Positions 48,283-61,052 of a DNA stretch of 64,000 nucleotides are shown here, piece after piece. The stretch is from NCBI GenBank assembly GCA_947579665.1, contig OX388345.1, forward strand, positions 36,795,849 through 36,859,848, written 5' to 3'. Source of the stretch: Sympetrum striolatum (taxonomy: Eukaryota; Arthropoda; Insecta; Odonata; Libellulidae). Under the pieces are notes generated by a model that worked only from the letters and a program-made list of their open reading frames with translations, made no database searches and was not told the DNA's origin. The first letter of the stretch is position 1. Each line of letters begins with the position of its first letter. The position numbers and the translations under genes are program-made.

Positions 48283-51200
48283 TCCTGACCGAAGTCTACC
48301 TAAAGATTTATTTTACGAACTTACTTTTTCTGACTAAAATTTATTTTTCTTACCTTCTTCTTAATACATATTGATCGCAACGATAGTAAAATATTAGTCT
48401 TGCCAAAATAACTGAGAAATAATAAAATAATTCTTACGGTGCTTTTTTAAATATGAAATAAGGAAATAATAAAAAATAACTATTAAAATACGCTACGTAA
48501 AACTACAATTATCTTATTCCCTGCTTGTTTTTAAGTATTGCTTAAAGAACTCAGAGAAACTATTTAGGTAGAGAGAAGTCGATGAAGTTGGCATGGGGTA
48601 GAGAGCATTGACAGTTAGCTAAGTAAGTCTTTTACCGATTAGGTAAAGATGAAGTTAAGAATAAATTGGAATAGCAGCTGTTCCCAAAGAAAGGTAAAGA
48701 AGATAAAATGTATGGAGAGTGAGGCGTAAATCGAAAGAAAAGAACGGCAGAAGAAGGGCAAATAGGGTACGATGGTATGGTATAAAGGGGATGTTAATGG
48801 AGCGAGTTGAATGATGGGATGGACCCGTGCGTGGGTGTTATTTTCGGTCCCTGAACCACACCTCTTTCTACCTCCCCTATCACCCTCAATTGCCCCACAA
48901 TTCTCGCGTTTTACAGCCTTTCTAGAATCTGCGTCGAATCTCCAGGTCCTATTTCTTCCCCCACCCACATCTCTCCCGTCAGCGCCGACAGATATTAGTA
49001 ACATCTCTCACTCCCTCCTAAACACCTTAACACCTCCGCTCTCCCTATTTTTCGGCCGGGGAAAGAAACAGCCCGTTAATTCTCTTTCCCATAGTGTTTA
49101 CTGCCCCATCAACTTAATCAGTCATTCTCCGATAACTTGTTCGGGAAAGAAGTGGAGAGGCACGCGAGCCGTAAATTCTTACGGATCCTCACCTCAGAAC
49201 GTGCTCGGGAAAGTCGGAAGTATTAAGAGGTCAATCGGGCTGTTTTCTTTTGGGAGCCAAAAATCTGTTCCGAGTAATCTATGCACTCTGGTTCCTGATG
49301 ATATAATCTGGGAGGACCAGAATGTGACTTTTGGGGTCGTTGTAAAAAAGGGAAGTGTCGGGTCGTAAAAAGAGGATTGCTAACTAGCCCTTGATGAATG
49401 GGGTTTGAGCATTGGCCCCGTGAATCGGCGCCCCGGGAGAAATTGTGCTTTTAAATAAATTTCCGAAGTTCTCTCTCTCGCTCTTATAACTTTTATAGCG
49501 GAGTTTATGGTGATTTTAATGGTCCTCGGAGTAAGATGCTGTTATTGAAACGGAGGGAAGTTGATATCGGCGCCTTGAGGTTTGAGTTTCTCTGTATCTT
49601 TGCTTTTCGAGAAAGTGTGGCTTGATTTTTAGGTGGGCCTGCGATTTGCATATTGGTAGCCCGCTGGTAAAAAACGTCTCTTAAAACTCGCAACATAAAG
49701 TTGAGGAGGAAGGTTACCAAAGTATAATACATGCATACATACAGTTCGAAAGGAATGAAAGAAACTTTAGTACACTTCTACACACAGATGTAACGCCTTC
49801 TCACATTGAGTATCTTTCACTTTTTTTCCAACTTTCCTGGCGGAAAATTTCCTCTTCCTTCAATTATCACCTCCTGATCCTTTGCTGAAAGGTTCTCATC
49901 ATTTCTATAAGTACATAATTATATAATGTAGTATTATGTTGGCTACTTGTGAAAAATAGTTCTTACTTTCAGCCCTTCATAACTTTTACATTTCGAAAAT
50001 ATTCCATTTTAATAATTAATCATTGAAACTAATCTTCTTTTTAAACAAGGAAATAATAGTTAAAATTTTGAATTATCTATACTCGAGAGTATTTATAAGT
50101 AAGATTGTAGACTGATGTCTACGAGAATCGTAGCAATTATTTGAACTGAAAGTGAATGAAATCGGATAACTTAGAGGAAGGAATCTGTCAATATTGTAGG
50201 GGTCTGAAAATATGGCAGTGTTTGATGAATGCATTTTAACTATTTTAGATTCTATTCTACATATTCGATAAGAAGTTTCGTTTTTCTTAAGTAGGTAATT
50301 TTAACGATGCTGTGTACAAATTTTGAACCATGAACTCTGCGTCGATGGAGCTGGTGTCTTTAGTAATTAAACATCACCCAAGATAAGACTCGTAAGATAG
50401 TTCCTGTCCGTATGTTTCCACTTGGTAGACTTCTTCCTTGCAGCTGGTTAAATTTTCAGGTAGAAAAACGTAGAGGCATCTAATAACTTGGGTAGCACAA
50501 GCTCCTTCCTCTTCCCATAACTCACATACATCGCATCTTTCTCACATTATCAGTTGCCATAGTCACCGATGTTTTTTCTTTGGTTAATCACATAATCAGC
50601 GGAAGTGGCAAGTTGCGAATCACTACCTGTGGAGGGACGCTTTCCCTTTGATGTCTGAGTTTTGAAAATAAGTAACTCTTTGTGATGTGCAGGTGTTGCC
50701 GAGTTCTTTTTTTACATCTGGTTTCCTTAATGAAAAGGTGAGGAAAGTGTCTTTCGATGCAAGTGAGTTGTTCGGGTGATGGGTTGAGAAAGATAGGAAG
50801 AGCCTAGTCCGCAATAGAGGGGAAGATTAGTCGGAGCGGTTTTTATAGCAAAGTTAACGGACCATGAAGAAGGTCGGAAAAAATCGCATCAAACTGAAAG
50901 GTAATGATTGAGCGTTTGGGATCTCCGAGATTTAAAATTTAGATAAACGAGAAATATAGCGGTAACCAATGCCGAAACTGCGAAATGTGGAAATCAGCTG
51001 AAATTATAAAATTATGTTAAGGCATTTTTATATAATCCATGTATCGGAGAAATGGAAAATTCTATTCAGCTAGGCTCCTGTCATCTTTACTATGTATCAT
51101 TTGATTATAGTTGAAATATATTTTAGGGAAAAAATTACTGCTTCGATGCAAGTGTTATGTCCTACTATTTTCTTCCATGTAAATATTCATTTCAAATTAT

Positions 51201-51909
51201 ATTCTAAGTAATGCAGTTTTCATTGCCATATTTAATTCTCTTTAGTTTGATTGTAGCAATCAATGAGTTATAACCTAATGATTAACATAGTAAATTCATT
51301 TATTGAATTAATGAGAATGAAATTCAAACGAGACTAGAGTATAATACATCTAAATCTCTGTTGGTATGACTTGAATATATAGATAGTCATATTACAACTA
51401 AATTCATTTGCTGAACATCACGTTGTAGAATAAATTCAGCATGTTTTCATTAGGGGAACGTCGTTCAAACCAAAATATCAAAGATTACTGTTTAATTCAT
51501 CTCTCGTAGATAAATTATAATTAATATTTACTCCATTTGAAACAAATATAGTAAACCAATTTAATTATTCTCTTCGAAATCATCTGAGGGGAAGCTGTAT
51601 GTAAATTTATTCTAGCAACGTATTTATTGAATAACTATCACATTAAATATAAAAGAATATTTATATCGATGTATGGAAACTTCTACATTTTTTGTTTTTT
51701 TAATGAAATATTTTTATTTTTGGTTGTTTTATAGAATCTTTCAAAATTAGCACTAACATAAGAAGATACTGGATACTTTCAGAATGGAATTCTTTACCGT
51801 CTTAAAAGTGACTTTCTATCCTTCTATCAGTTAAATGCGTCAAATATGATTTAGAAAAGTACCAAGAGAAAATCATAAATATTTTCCCTTCATGGGCTGT
51901 GATTTTCTC
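48283..51909. other. unassigned sequence, no gene seen
   Basis: No recognisable gene. The 185-codon frame at 48811-49368 begins in CT-rich sequence and overlaps a minus-strand frame (48639-49004). It lacks any known domain and I treat it as chance, although its second half has a less biased composition. Confidence 0.45.
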
Positions 51910-52165
51910 CTCCTGGATGGTAGCTATTAGTGTACGCGATCACTCAGAATAGAGTAAACGAGACAGATGAGGAGCGGGCGTGCTCAGAATGGGAGTAAAA
52001 TAGCTGTGAGGTAAGTCGTGAGATATATCGGCTGATTCAACGGAGGAGATGAGCTGCACGTAGATGAACCGCGCAGAAACACCTCAGGCATGACTTGAAC
52101 CCGGGACCCCTCACACCGAGAGAGCGAAGACAGGGATCAAATTGACGAGGGAAGCCTGCGGGGGT
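51910..52165 (-). repeat. possible SINE with tRNA-like head
   Basis: On the minus strand CCCGGGTTCAAGTCATGCC near 52100 resembles a T-arm/B box (GGTTCAAGTC). Upstream, GCTCTCTCGGTGTGAGGGG resembles the rest of a tRNA-like head. The GC-richer flank down to about 51910 could be the body. Only one copy is in the window, so this is a guess from structure. Confidence 0.35.
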
Positions 52166-53175
52166 GGGCTCAAGAAGAATTTCGGTGGCGGTAAAGATAA
52201 ATCGTCTCGCTAAGTCAGAGGGTTTAGGAAAGAAAAGGGCTATAGAGAATTAATACCTAAAATTACCAAAACAAATCCGTAAGAGGTCCTAACTTTGGAT
52301 TATGTCTTAACGAAGAGGATTATTACTTAGAATATTCATAATGTAGGATGGGTGTCTTTGGTGAAAAAAATGAGACACTATCATTAATCTCAGAGATGAT
52401 ACGTTTCCGTAAAATAATAGCTGACATTTTGCGCCCTCTTTGCGTATACCTTTAGAATTCGAAGAAAGATGTTAGTACTAATCAGCATAATAATAAATAG
52501 TTTCCAGGAAAAGCTGTCCTAAAGTAGCTTAATAAAACAATTCTACAGCTGCAGAGTGGTGCACAGCTCTGCCACCGTCATTAACTAGCTCTTATGTAAA
52601 GATTTTCCCTAAAGTCTACACTCATTGACAAAAATAGTTATTTTCAAGAAATGAAATTTTTTTACCAAAATGTAATTCAGTTGAAATATTTCATAACACC
52701 TTCAACAGGATTTCCATCGCTTTCGATAGATTTTGCAAACTTCGCATGTACACGATATAATAAATCCAAATTGCTATCTATTTTAGCTCATTTACTCTTT
52801 ATGCAATCGAATAAGTTTGTTGCATCAGTGATTTTTGTTAAGTTCGCCTTCTTCTTCAGCGTATTTAATCTAATGAAGAAAAATTTTAATAGCTAACAAG
52901 GTTTCCTGTGTCCAGACTTTTCGGAGAATCTAATTATAAAGAATGACGAGATAGTGAGAAAGCGGCAAGCAGGGCATGACATGACATGCATATCTCTACG
53001 CAGATATCATTTCCATTAAGAATTTACCAAATATTGTAAATAACATTTAAATAAGTCACTGCTACAACGAATTTCAACGTAAAAATATCTGTATATAAAT
53101 TTGACCCAGTGCATTATCAGTTTGTTTATTGAAATTTACGCTGCAAGTTGGCATTCTTCTGGAAAAGTTAAAAAC
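52166..53175. other. unassigned AT-rich sequence, no gene seen
   Basis: No recognisable gene. The 81-codon frame at 52651-52896 is Phe-rich and has no motif. Confidence 0.5.
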
Positions 53176-53180
53176 TATTT

Positions 53181-53262
53181 CGCAGTCGGTAGGATTCGAA
53201 CCTACGCTCCCAGAGGGAATCTGATTTCTAGTCAGACGCCTTAACCACTCGGCCACGACTGC
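53181..53262 (-). tRNA. tRNA-Ser(AGA)
   Basis: Complete cloverleaf on the minus strand, 82 bases with discriminator G at 53181. Acceptor GCAGTCG pairs with CGACTGC. The A box TGGCCGAGTGG lies in the D-arm. The anticodon stem CTGA/TCAG holds loop CTAGAAA with anticodon AGA (plus-strand TCT at 53227-53229). A long variable arm built on TCCC/GGGA is typical of type-II Ser tRNA, and the T-arm has B box GGTTCGAATCC. A T-run terminator follows on the minus strand (A-run 53170-53174). It decodes UCU, with inosine also UCC and UCA. No intron. The open frame at 53074-53256 only crosses this gene. Confidence 0.97.
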
Positions 53263-53730
53263 TCTTGTTTGATTAAGTTCTTATTAAACTTTGTACGCTT
53301 ATATTATGCTATTGTGGATTAAACACTAGTTCATTTTCCTTCCATTCCAAGAATAGTTAAATCTTCCAGATATTGAATCAAAGTAGATTTACTGAGCAAA
53401 AGATCGTGTTATTTATAAGCTTATAAATTTCCGTACTAAAAGATACAGATCAAATTACTACAATTAGGAAGGTAAATATGTAATCCCAGCATTTCGCGGT
53501 TAATTAACTCTTAATTAGTCGCATGCAGTTGATATTACCCCAGGTTGTATGTTTAGTACGGTAAAAGAGAATTAATAAGGATATCTTAATAGATCAAATT
53601 TTTATTGGAAAAAATGTCAATTATATGAGTTACTGCAATTCTTTACATGTTAAAACATTTAATTTTTAATTAATAATTGATGGAAGATATATTACGTGAA
53701 AAAGCTTCATTTATATTTTTCAAGGATCAT
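53263..53730. other. unassigned AT-rich sequence
   Basis: Upstream side of the tRNA gene. The first bases (CTCTTG on the plus strand) are shared with the second tRNA-Ser copy; beyond that nothing is recognisable. Confidence 0.6.
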
Positions 53731-53790
53731 TTACGAACTTTAGTCCCAATCTCGCCTGTAATAAAGACCCTTAATAATAATAATATGATA
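53731..53790 (+). mobile_element. LINE-like 3' end with (TAA)n tail
   Basis: Has the family parts ACTTTAGTCCCAATCTCGCC, AATAAAGACCC and a TAA/ATA microsatellite, as at 7.1 and 15.4 kb. The 5' part of the hairpin is degraded. Confidence 0.65.
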
Positions 53791-55086
53791 AATTGAATTT
53801 ATTGATTTACCATTGTCTTAAAAATGAAGAGAATTTTGGGGTCATATTGACCTCACGTGACTAATTATGTAACTTTTTTGACGCAACTAATTAAGGATTA
53901 ATGCATAGAAATCCAAAAGGAGAGGCATTTTCTATTTCAATTGATAAACTAGTCGATTAGTGGAATAGTCTAGGCGACTTAGTGATTCCAATACATTCAT
54001 TAATTTTTACGAAGGAAAGCAGCCTATTGAGGCTCCATTTCGATTACGCCTCTGTCTTTTCTTCACCTCCTCTTTCCTTCCGTGTTGAGTGCTTGCTTCC
54101 TTTTGCTACCCCTTCATTTTTCTCCGGTCGTAATGCTCCCTTGTACGCCGCATCCTTCTAACTACTTTCTCCCCGGGAGGGGGCCTTCCTACCCTCATTT
54201 GTCTCTCTCCACGCCCTTCCGCCCCCGCGTTCTCGGCGCCTCCCCCTCTTCATCAGGACTTAATGGTTGAGGCTCTAGGAGGGTCGTTATCTCTTAAACA
54301 GTGATTGCTAACCTTTTACATTCCACGGCACACCCCGCTCACGGGATATTTTTGCGTCAAGGCAAAATTAATACATCTAGTCTATACTTTGTGGGCACGT
54401 CGTTTATCTGAGGTCGTGTTGGACTTTCGAAGTTTTCGTTCAATCGCAACGATGTTTAGCGTTGTGCATTTTAGGCACAAAATACCTTATTTGATCGAGC
54501 GTTCTTTTTGTGTTGTTTAAGCACTCACGGGCAAAGACAGAAAATGTTGGATGACTTAAGGAGTGGAGTAAGCTACAAGGAAGTGAAGAAGATGGCGTTT
54601 AATAGGGATATTTGAAGGCACACGAACCTACCGAAAGGTAGAACACCATGTATGTATGTAAGAGCTCACGAAACAACAGAAAATGAAGTATATATACTCA
54701 GTAATATCTTGATAAAACCGGGTTAGAACCCTACTTAATTGTTTTATTAGATCAGTGACGGACCTTTATCAGTGGAATCCTATACTGATGTTGTTATTGA
54801 ATATGTAGTTATCTATGGCTGCTGCTACCATGGCTGAATGAATGCAATATTTTTCATTCGTATTTCGGGACAGGACAGATAGTGATTCATCCTTCGATTA
54901 CCTTTGTCTCTGCCTAGTTCGTGGTCGGGATAATTCAAAATCTGGTGTTGTGTGAATGAATAAAGGTACAATTTGATCGCTTCTTATTGAATGCTATTGG
55001 AAGTATGATTCATAATGGCGTTGTTCTCTACTTTCGGAAATTGGGCTTTTTTCTTCTTGTAGTAGCATTTTAGTTGACTGCAGAAA
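53791..55086. other. unassigned sequence with a CT-rich block
   Basis: 54040-54260 is pyrimidine-rich and gives the Pro/Ser-rich frame at 54082-54270. No recognisable gene or repeat otherwise, apart from ATGTATGTATGT near 54648. Confidence 0.5.
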
Positions 55087-55165
55087 TCTATATTAATAAT
55101 AAAAAACTCTTTATTCGGCGAAGTTAGGCCAATTAGGACCACTCTTACACCTAACCATTAGGGTA
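55087..55165 (-). mobile_element. LINE-like 3' end of a second, related family
   Basis: On the minus strand: GGTTAGGTGTAAGAGTGGTC, AATTGGCCTAACTTCGCCG, then AATAAAGAG and a TTTTTTATTATTAATAT tail. It shares the CGCC-N-AATAAAG-(TTA)n design with the 7.1/15.4/53.7-kb family but differs upstream, so it is probably another LINE or SINE with a related 3' end. Confidence 0.5.
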
Positions 55166-58100
55166 ACTAATATTAATTACAGAAAAGGTGGAAAAATACA
55201 AATACATAAATATATATGAAAAGAAAATAAAAAGTAAAAATAAAAATAAAAGAATTGGGATGTGGGGAAAAACTCCTCGGCTGAAGGCTTTCGGAGAAAA
55301 ACTCACTGTGCGGGAAAACGCTCACACAAGAAGGGGGGCAAAAAGACCGTGCAAACACAGATGGAAATAAATACAAGCAGGTATATCACTAGTTGCATAA
55401 TTGCTGATTAATATTGTCGGGTAAATTTCTTGGTGGTTGACTACGGATGTCATTTACCTGAAAAGAAAGAAGAAGAAGAGTAGACGGAAAATAAAGAGCT
55501 TTCGGAAGTGCAATTTTAATAAAATGCGATGAGATTAATAAACTACTATAATGTAATAAATTATTCACTCTTAGCTTTTGGGAGCTAATGGTGGAGGAGT
55601 TTAGGATCCAGTCAGCCTTAGGGCTGATGATGCTACAGACAAATCGAAAACGATGCAGAATAAGTTATTCCTTTGGTTTATTTGTAAATTACCTGTGGAA
55701 AAATGCTTTTTCAGACGGGAATTTGCACAGAAACTATTTCTATAAATAGTTTTCTTTAAAACTCTAATCCTTGCATCTTCGATTGAGGACGAATAGGATT
55801 ATTATTGAATTTTGACGTCCCTTTTTCACATAAACCGGCTGGCATGGTACGGACGTAAGTAGGTATTCGAGAAAACAATGATTTATCTATGAGCTGTATA
55901 ATATGGAGTCATTATTTCGTATTTGATGCCATTATTTTAATTTTTCTCCAATTAAACATGGCACCGATATTTTTCATTTATTTTCTATCATTTTCCGTAG
56001 GCAATCAGGCAGGTTTATATACCCCCACAATCAATAGAATGACCCCAGATTATGATTTTTGTTAAATCATTAGTCGGGTTATTTAATTTTAATTTAGGCA
56101 TGAATTATTTTCAAGAATAATTAATGACTAAGTATGTATGATAAATTTTATATATTATCAAAATTAATTTAACACGGAACATAAAGTTCTTACAAGCTCT
56201 ACGTTACGCTAAGTTGCGAGAGACTGATTGCAAACGCACTTCTGAAAATTCCTCCATGGGAGACAGAAATATTTAGTAAATAAAAATCCCAGTACCTATC
56301 TCATACAATAAAGAGAGGAGGATATCTGGGAACGGATTGGCGGCTTTCGGATTTTTTATCCGCTGTACGACAGTGTGAATATGAGTAATACTTTGATGGA
56401 ATTATATCTTTTCTTAAGTGATATCCAATAGAGTTAATTTTTAGTCAAGCTCAGATACCTTTACAAATCACATCCCTAATATTTGGGTATAAGAATGGCC
56501 GTGCTTAATGGACTCACTCTCCTCCGCACCTCTTTATACTATGAGTGACTTTTCCTAATGGGGGCTGCTTCAGATGCATGTGGGAAGTGGCGGCACGAGT
56601 TTCTCGCGGCTGCAGTTTTATTAAGCAATTGGATGTGGAGGCGTCCGAAGGCCATCACGCGTGGCGTCGGAGGAGGCGTTGGAAGCGTGGCGCGTTTGTG
56701 ACGTAGTGGAGATTCGAGGGAATCGAGGGAGGAAAATGGAACATTCCGCGGAAATGCGAAGTGCCCAGACGATCCTTATGTGGTGGAGGAATTTTGTATG
56801 CCATACCTTGGAGCTACCATCGTAGGTTTCTTGGAATCGGCATTTGTTCGCGAGACCGGTCATTAACTGTTGAGAATTCTTTGATATCAATTACCCGATC
56901 AAATGTTACAGTCATTCAAACCTATAATCTTTATTCGTTTATAATCTCTCTTTAATCAGTCATGTCTCATCTCTGATCCCAAATTTTACGTACTCTGTTA
57001 TATAGTGAATTAATATGTCCAGTTACTTGCTCAAGTTAACTTTCGAAGGAAAATTTTTAAAGGATGAAAGGATGTGTAAGGATATTCTCTCGCTAGTCTT
57101 CTTTCGATTATGTTGCTAAACGAATTAAGGCGATACGTGAATTCTTATGTTAAGAGTCAAGTTGTATTTAGAAATTGCATTTCGCGTACGAGAACCTATC
57201 TAAAGATATGGACTCAGTTCAGCTCTAGTATGGAATGCTTAACGTAAATATGTTTTTGGTTCCTTACCCCGGAAAATACATTTAGTATAATAAAGAATAT
57301 TCATATTACAGTATATTATCATAAAATATATAAATAATATTACAATTATATAAATAATCACATTTTTGACTTCAATGCGGATGTTATTAAGCATGCGATA
57401 ATCATCTAAAAGAATTAAGTCACATCTGAATAATAAAGGTTGAATTTATAGACTGTGTAGATATTACTGAGTTTTCTATACTCCACTTAATACGTTTTTT
57501 AGAAATTTATCTTAATGTTAGGTTTGGTTACTTTAATGCATGATAGACAAATGAAATAAAGAATCTATAAGTATATGAAATTATAATTCAATAGGACATG
57601 CTTTACCTCTTTAGCTGAAAAGAACTCCTACCTATAAGTTAAGTGAGTTAGAATGGGATGGGGAATAAAGGTGAGTGTTTGAAACGGAGAGGGAAGGGGA
57701 GCGAAAGAACGTGAAATAAAGAGGAAAGGTGGAACTGAAGAGCAAAACAAACGAAAGGTATCTTTTTGTTTCTCAAAGCACCCCATCTGAGCAAAGTTGC
57801 CACCACCTGCTAACTACATAATGCCCTCTGGTCATACGGGTCCAGATTCATATCCTAGTCAAACCGTTTCTTCTACTGCCTTATGCCTTCCGACCGAGAT
57901 TTGTCTGTTAATTGGAATCTGAGTCGATACCGAGAAGCTGTTTAGTTGCCATCATGTCCTATCTCGAGTAACGGAATAACTGGAGCATTTCTCAAAGGCG
58001 TCGCCTCTCTGGTCATTAGCTTTGAGCTCCGAACATTTTTTTTTGACAATTTTTTTCCGACCTCGAAACTGAAGATGGGCGATTTCGCATGAAGGATACA

Positions 58101-58840
58101 AATGTACCTTCCCTTATAGGGCGTGGGAGGCTCAGAGATTGGGCAAAGTGGTTGCCTTATTGGGGGTATTGTTAAATGGAATGGCTCGAGTTAGCAAGGG
58201 GAGAGCAAATGAGCAGCTCCCATTAGGTTAGCGGTTAAAGGGTTGAGTCGGCGGATGCCTCGTTACATTATAGAGCTGCACCCGTGTACATACATACATT
58301 TAAAGGTACGTTTCAATTGAAGAGTTATGAATTAATCAATACTCATATTGTAATTTTTCGGAAAAAGGGTTTGGCCTAATACTTTAAACAGGAGAAATTT
58401 GTTTCTAGCTAAGCTAGAGCGAATGATTTCTTCGCTCTAATATTTTAAAGTAGATGATCAGTAAACGGTGCATTGGCATTGGTATGAGTATTTCATGTTT
58501 TTATAACAAGAGAAGTAATTAGATAAGAATTCCGGCATAACATAATTTAATTAATTCAAGGTCTTGGAACAATTGATGATTTGTACTGATCCGATTAAAA
58601 GATTGGATATTAAGAAATGTGCTTTAATCTACCGACTTCAGAACTTTGTTATTAATTATACGGTTATTTGGATTATCAATACTGAATTAGTTTAACCTAA
58701 AATTTAATCATCTTTCTCCTAATAATTCCAATCCTATATTTAGGAGAATCGTTTTGTGGTAATCATTATCAACAAAAAGAAACAGATTTTCGCTGGACCT
58801 TCCATAAGGCGCGGATGCGAAGCGTATCTTCAAGTTGTAC
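55166..58840. other. unassigned sequence, no gene seen
   Basis: No recognisable gene. 55190-55260 is an A-rich simple stretch (AAATAAAAGT type). 56560-56860 is GC-richer with frames on both strands (56621-56955) but no domain. 57650-57740 is purine-rich. A TACATACATACAT run occurs near 58288. Confidence 0.5.
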
Positions 58841-58985
58841 GTATAAAATCTCCAATATCTATCTTTGTCAGCGTTCGACTCGTCTCATTCATTGGTATTC
58901 GGAGAAAACAAGAAAGGAAACAGAACTTTTTAAGAAAAAGTGCTGTGTACTTTCTTGTTTTCTTGGTGATTTTAAACCCCTAATT
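58841..58985. mobile_element. degraded copy of the 32.9-kb hairpin MITE
   Basis: The left arm is retained (TAAAATCTCCAATA, GTCAGCGTTCGACTCGTCTC, GGTATTCGGAGAAAACAAG). The right arm has kept only its inner TTCTTGTTTTC and outer GATTTTAAACCCCTAAT pieces, with the middle deleted, and ~40 bp more loop than the 32.9-kb copy. It can no longer form the full stem. Confidence 0.8.
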
Positions 58986-59068
58986 CATTACCAGCCATAT
59001 TCCTAATTTTCTTTCTTTACCTTATCTTCAAAATCATACACTACTTATATACTTTGGATAGGGTCTAA

Positions 59069-59568
59069 CTAACATAAAGACTCATAACCAACACTCGTGG
59101 ACTTTTTCATTGCTTCCACTGACAATCCGCTTGACAAAGCCTTGTTTCTTGAGGATATCATAGCAAATATATCTAGCTCGTTAGAACGTATACGAGCCAT
59201 TGATTTAAAGGTGGTTGATTTTAATTCCCTCGAAGTCTTTGCGTGAAACCGTCCACAATCGCTCCAGTATATCGCGGGGCTTTGCATCGTTGACTTTCAT
59301 GCGAATTTCCCATACCTTCGAAGCAGTCAAACATCCATACCTCAAGATTCACCGCGTTCTCGATTTCGACAGTATAAAGTCGTCCGTCTCTGCTTCCGAT
59401 AAATATCCTCGCCGGGAGATGGATACGCGGCGTAACGACCTCCTTTTCCCTGTACGGCACATCTAATGAGGCGCTCGACCAACGCGAGAGCACCATCTCC
59501 GCGATTATTATATTAACCCCTCGCTCGGTCACTTCAAAGGCCTCTCCCGCATTATGCATTCGCGGCAC
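59069..59568 (-). other. unidentified open region, possible exon or coding relic
   Basis: Two minus-strand frames run end to end and overlap by about 65 bp: 59221-59568 (115 codons) and 59069-59287 (72 codons). The first has an unbiased residue mix and a phrase PARIFIGSRDGRLYTVEIEN reminiscent of a beta-propeller blade; Nup155-type proteins have a similar IFxGxxDGxLY phrase, but the following residues do not match. The region is clearly GC-richer and CpG-richer than its surroundings. One frameshift would join the frames, so it may be a pseudogene, one or two exons, or chance. TAG closes the first frame just upstream. I do not recognise the protein. Confidence 0.3.
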
Positions 59569-59849
59569 GACCTATTCCTCCGAGTGCAACGGCTCGCCGC
59601 AGGTGCATCTCCATGAGATCCGCATCTCCCCAACGCACATCACTGAGCGCCACTGCTCGAATCGCGCGTCACTTACCCAGTGCACCCGTGACTGCTTGTT
59701 TTCATCATCAGCAGGTGTTTACCTTCCGAAATAGTTGACCATTAGAAGATATTTCATTATTTTCTTATTCTACTATCAAGTGGAAGCTTCTGGCACGACT
59801 TTGTGGTAGGACTTCATAACGAAAAGAAGTATTGAAAGCGAGTGTTATT
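59569..59849. other. unassigned sequence
   Basis: The first ~130 bp continue the CpG-richer composition of the open region beside it; nothing else is recognised. Confidence 0.5.
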
Positions 59850-60106
59850 CAGATAAAACAGGACGTGGGATGGGAATCATTAGAAGATAGAAAACTAATT
59901 CAAACGATAAATTTACAAAATTAGTTCAGAGAAAATACGTTCTCAGATGATGGAATCGATCTAGTGCGACCCCACCCCCTGTTATATGGGCCGTTCTGAT
60001 ACTGCGAAGAAGATTAGGGAAATAGATGCTAGAAAGAAAAGTTTCATGAATTCATTTTTTCCGCGAACAATACACAAAAGCAATCGATTAAGAAAATAGA
60101 GTCAAG
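59850..60106 (+). repeat. diverged direct duplication, copy 1
   Basis: Shares, in order, GGATGGGAATC, GTTCTCAGATGATG, CACCC, GGGAAAT...GATGCTAGAA, TTCATTTTTTCCGCGAACAA and AAGCAATCGATTA with 60620-60871. The copies differ by many substitutions and indels. Origin unknown; it could be an old segmental duplication or two copies of one dispersed repeat. Confidence 0.7.
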
Positions 60107-60619
60107 GTGCCTGAACCCCATACCACACACCGACAGGTGGTTTGTAGGGTTCTTACATAGACATAGAAATGAGAAGATCAGACTCTTACCCGTACCACTT
60201 GAATAGTTTATTTGCAAATACAAAATTAAATTGGTACGGATTAAAGATCTTCTCATCCCTGTAAGTTTTGAACTGTCTCAAATTACCAGCAATGTTTTTT
60301 ATATCATGTATTAGAATGACTAGTTATTTATGAAGTGCACCCGTTTTTTTCGTTGTCGTTTCCCACCCGAAATATTTTAATACTAGATGAAATATTACCA
60401 TTATCACCAATGAGAGGTTATCCGCTCCGTACAGGATTGATACGACGAAGCAGTTTCCGTTATAATCAAAATTTGATCTATTCACTTTGTAGAAAGAAGA
60501 CATGGTAAAATTAAAACTAAGTTTGTAACTTCCACCATTTACTGATGATGATTTTCAGGTAGAATTTATTGGATTGAAACTGGTAACTAAGTTAATATTT
60601 AGCAGTTAGTGTACTATAC

Positions 60620-60871
60620 TCAGATGCTTCAACTTGCAGGATGGGAATCTTAAGAAAATTGAAGATGTAAATTTTAATTCATGAATTCAAGGAAAGTAGG
60701 TTCTCAGATGATGTAGCTAGTAGCGTCTTCACCCTCTTAAGCTTATGTAGGCTGTTTTAATACAGAGAGGGAAATCAAGGAAATCGATGCTAGAACGAGT
60801 TGCTTTAAAATTTCATTTTTCCACGAACGATATGATTAAGCAATCGATTATGGAGGTAGAGACAATCAACC
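60620..60871 (+). repeat. diverged direct duplication, copy 2
   Basis: Second copy, about 770 bp after the first in the same orientation, with AGGATGGGAATCT, GGTTCTCAGATGATG, GAAATCGATGCTAGAA, TTCATTTTTCCACGAACGA and AAGCAATCGATTATGGAGGT. The ~510 bp between the copies show no further repeat. Confidence 0.7.
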
Positions 60872-61026
60872 ATTATTTACTTCATATTTTTATTTTATTC
60901 ATTACTAGAAATAAATTTATCATATAAGGAATATTTGACAATCTTGCTAGATTGCAGTAAAGCTGTTTTTTTCAGGTTATTTTTTTCTAGGTAAGCTAAG
61001 ATCCGTTAGGCTTATTTTTAATTTAA

Positions 61027-61052
61027 ATTATATTATATTATATTAAATAATA
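61027..61052. repeat. (TATAT)n-type AT microsatellite
   Basis: Short run of ATTATATTAT units. Confidence 0.7.

Noticed and set aside
48811..49368. 185-codon open frame
   Set aside because: It starts in CT-rich sequence, overlaps a frame on the other strand and has no recognised motif; no supporting splice signals.
53074..53256. 60-codon frame beginning MAEWLRRLTRNQIPSGSVG
   Set aside because: It is the translation of the tRNA-Ser gene itself.
57800..57870. Weak tRNA-like stretch (CAGATTCATATCC)
   Set aside because: Too far from the B-box consensus and no stem forms around it.
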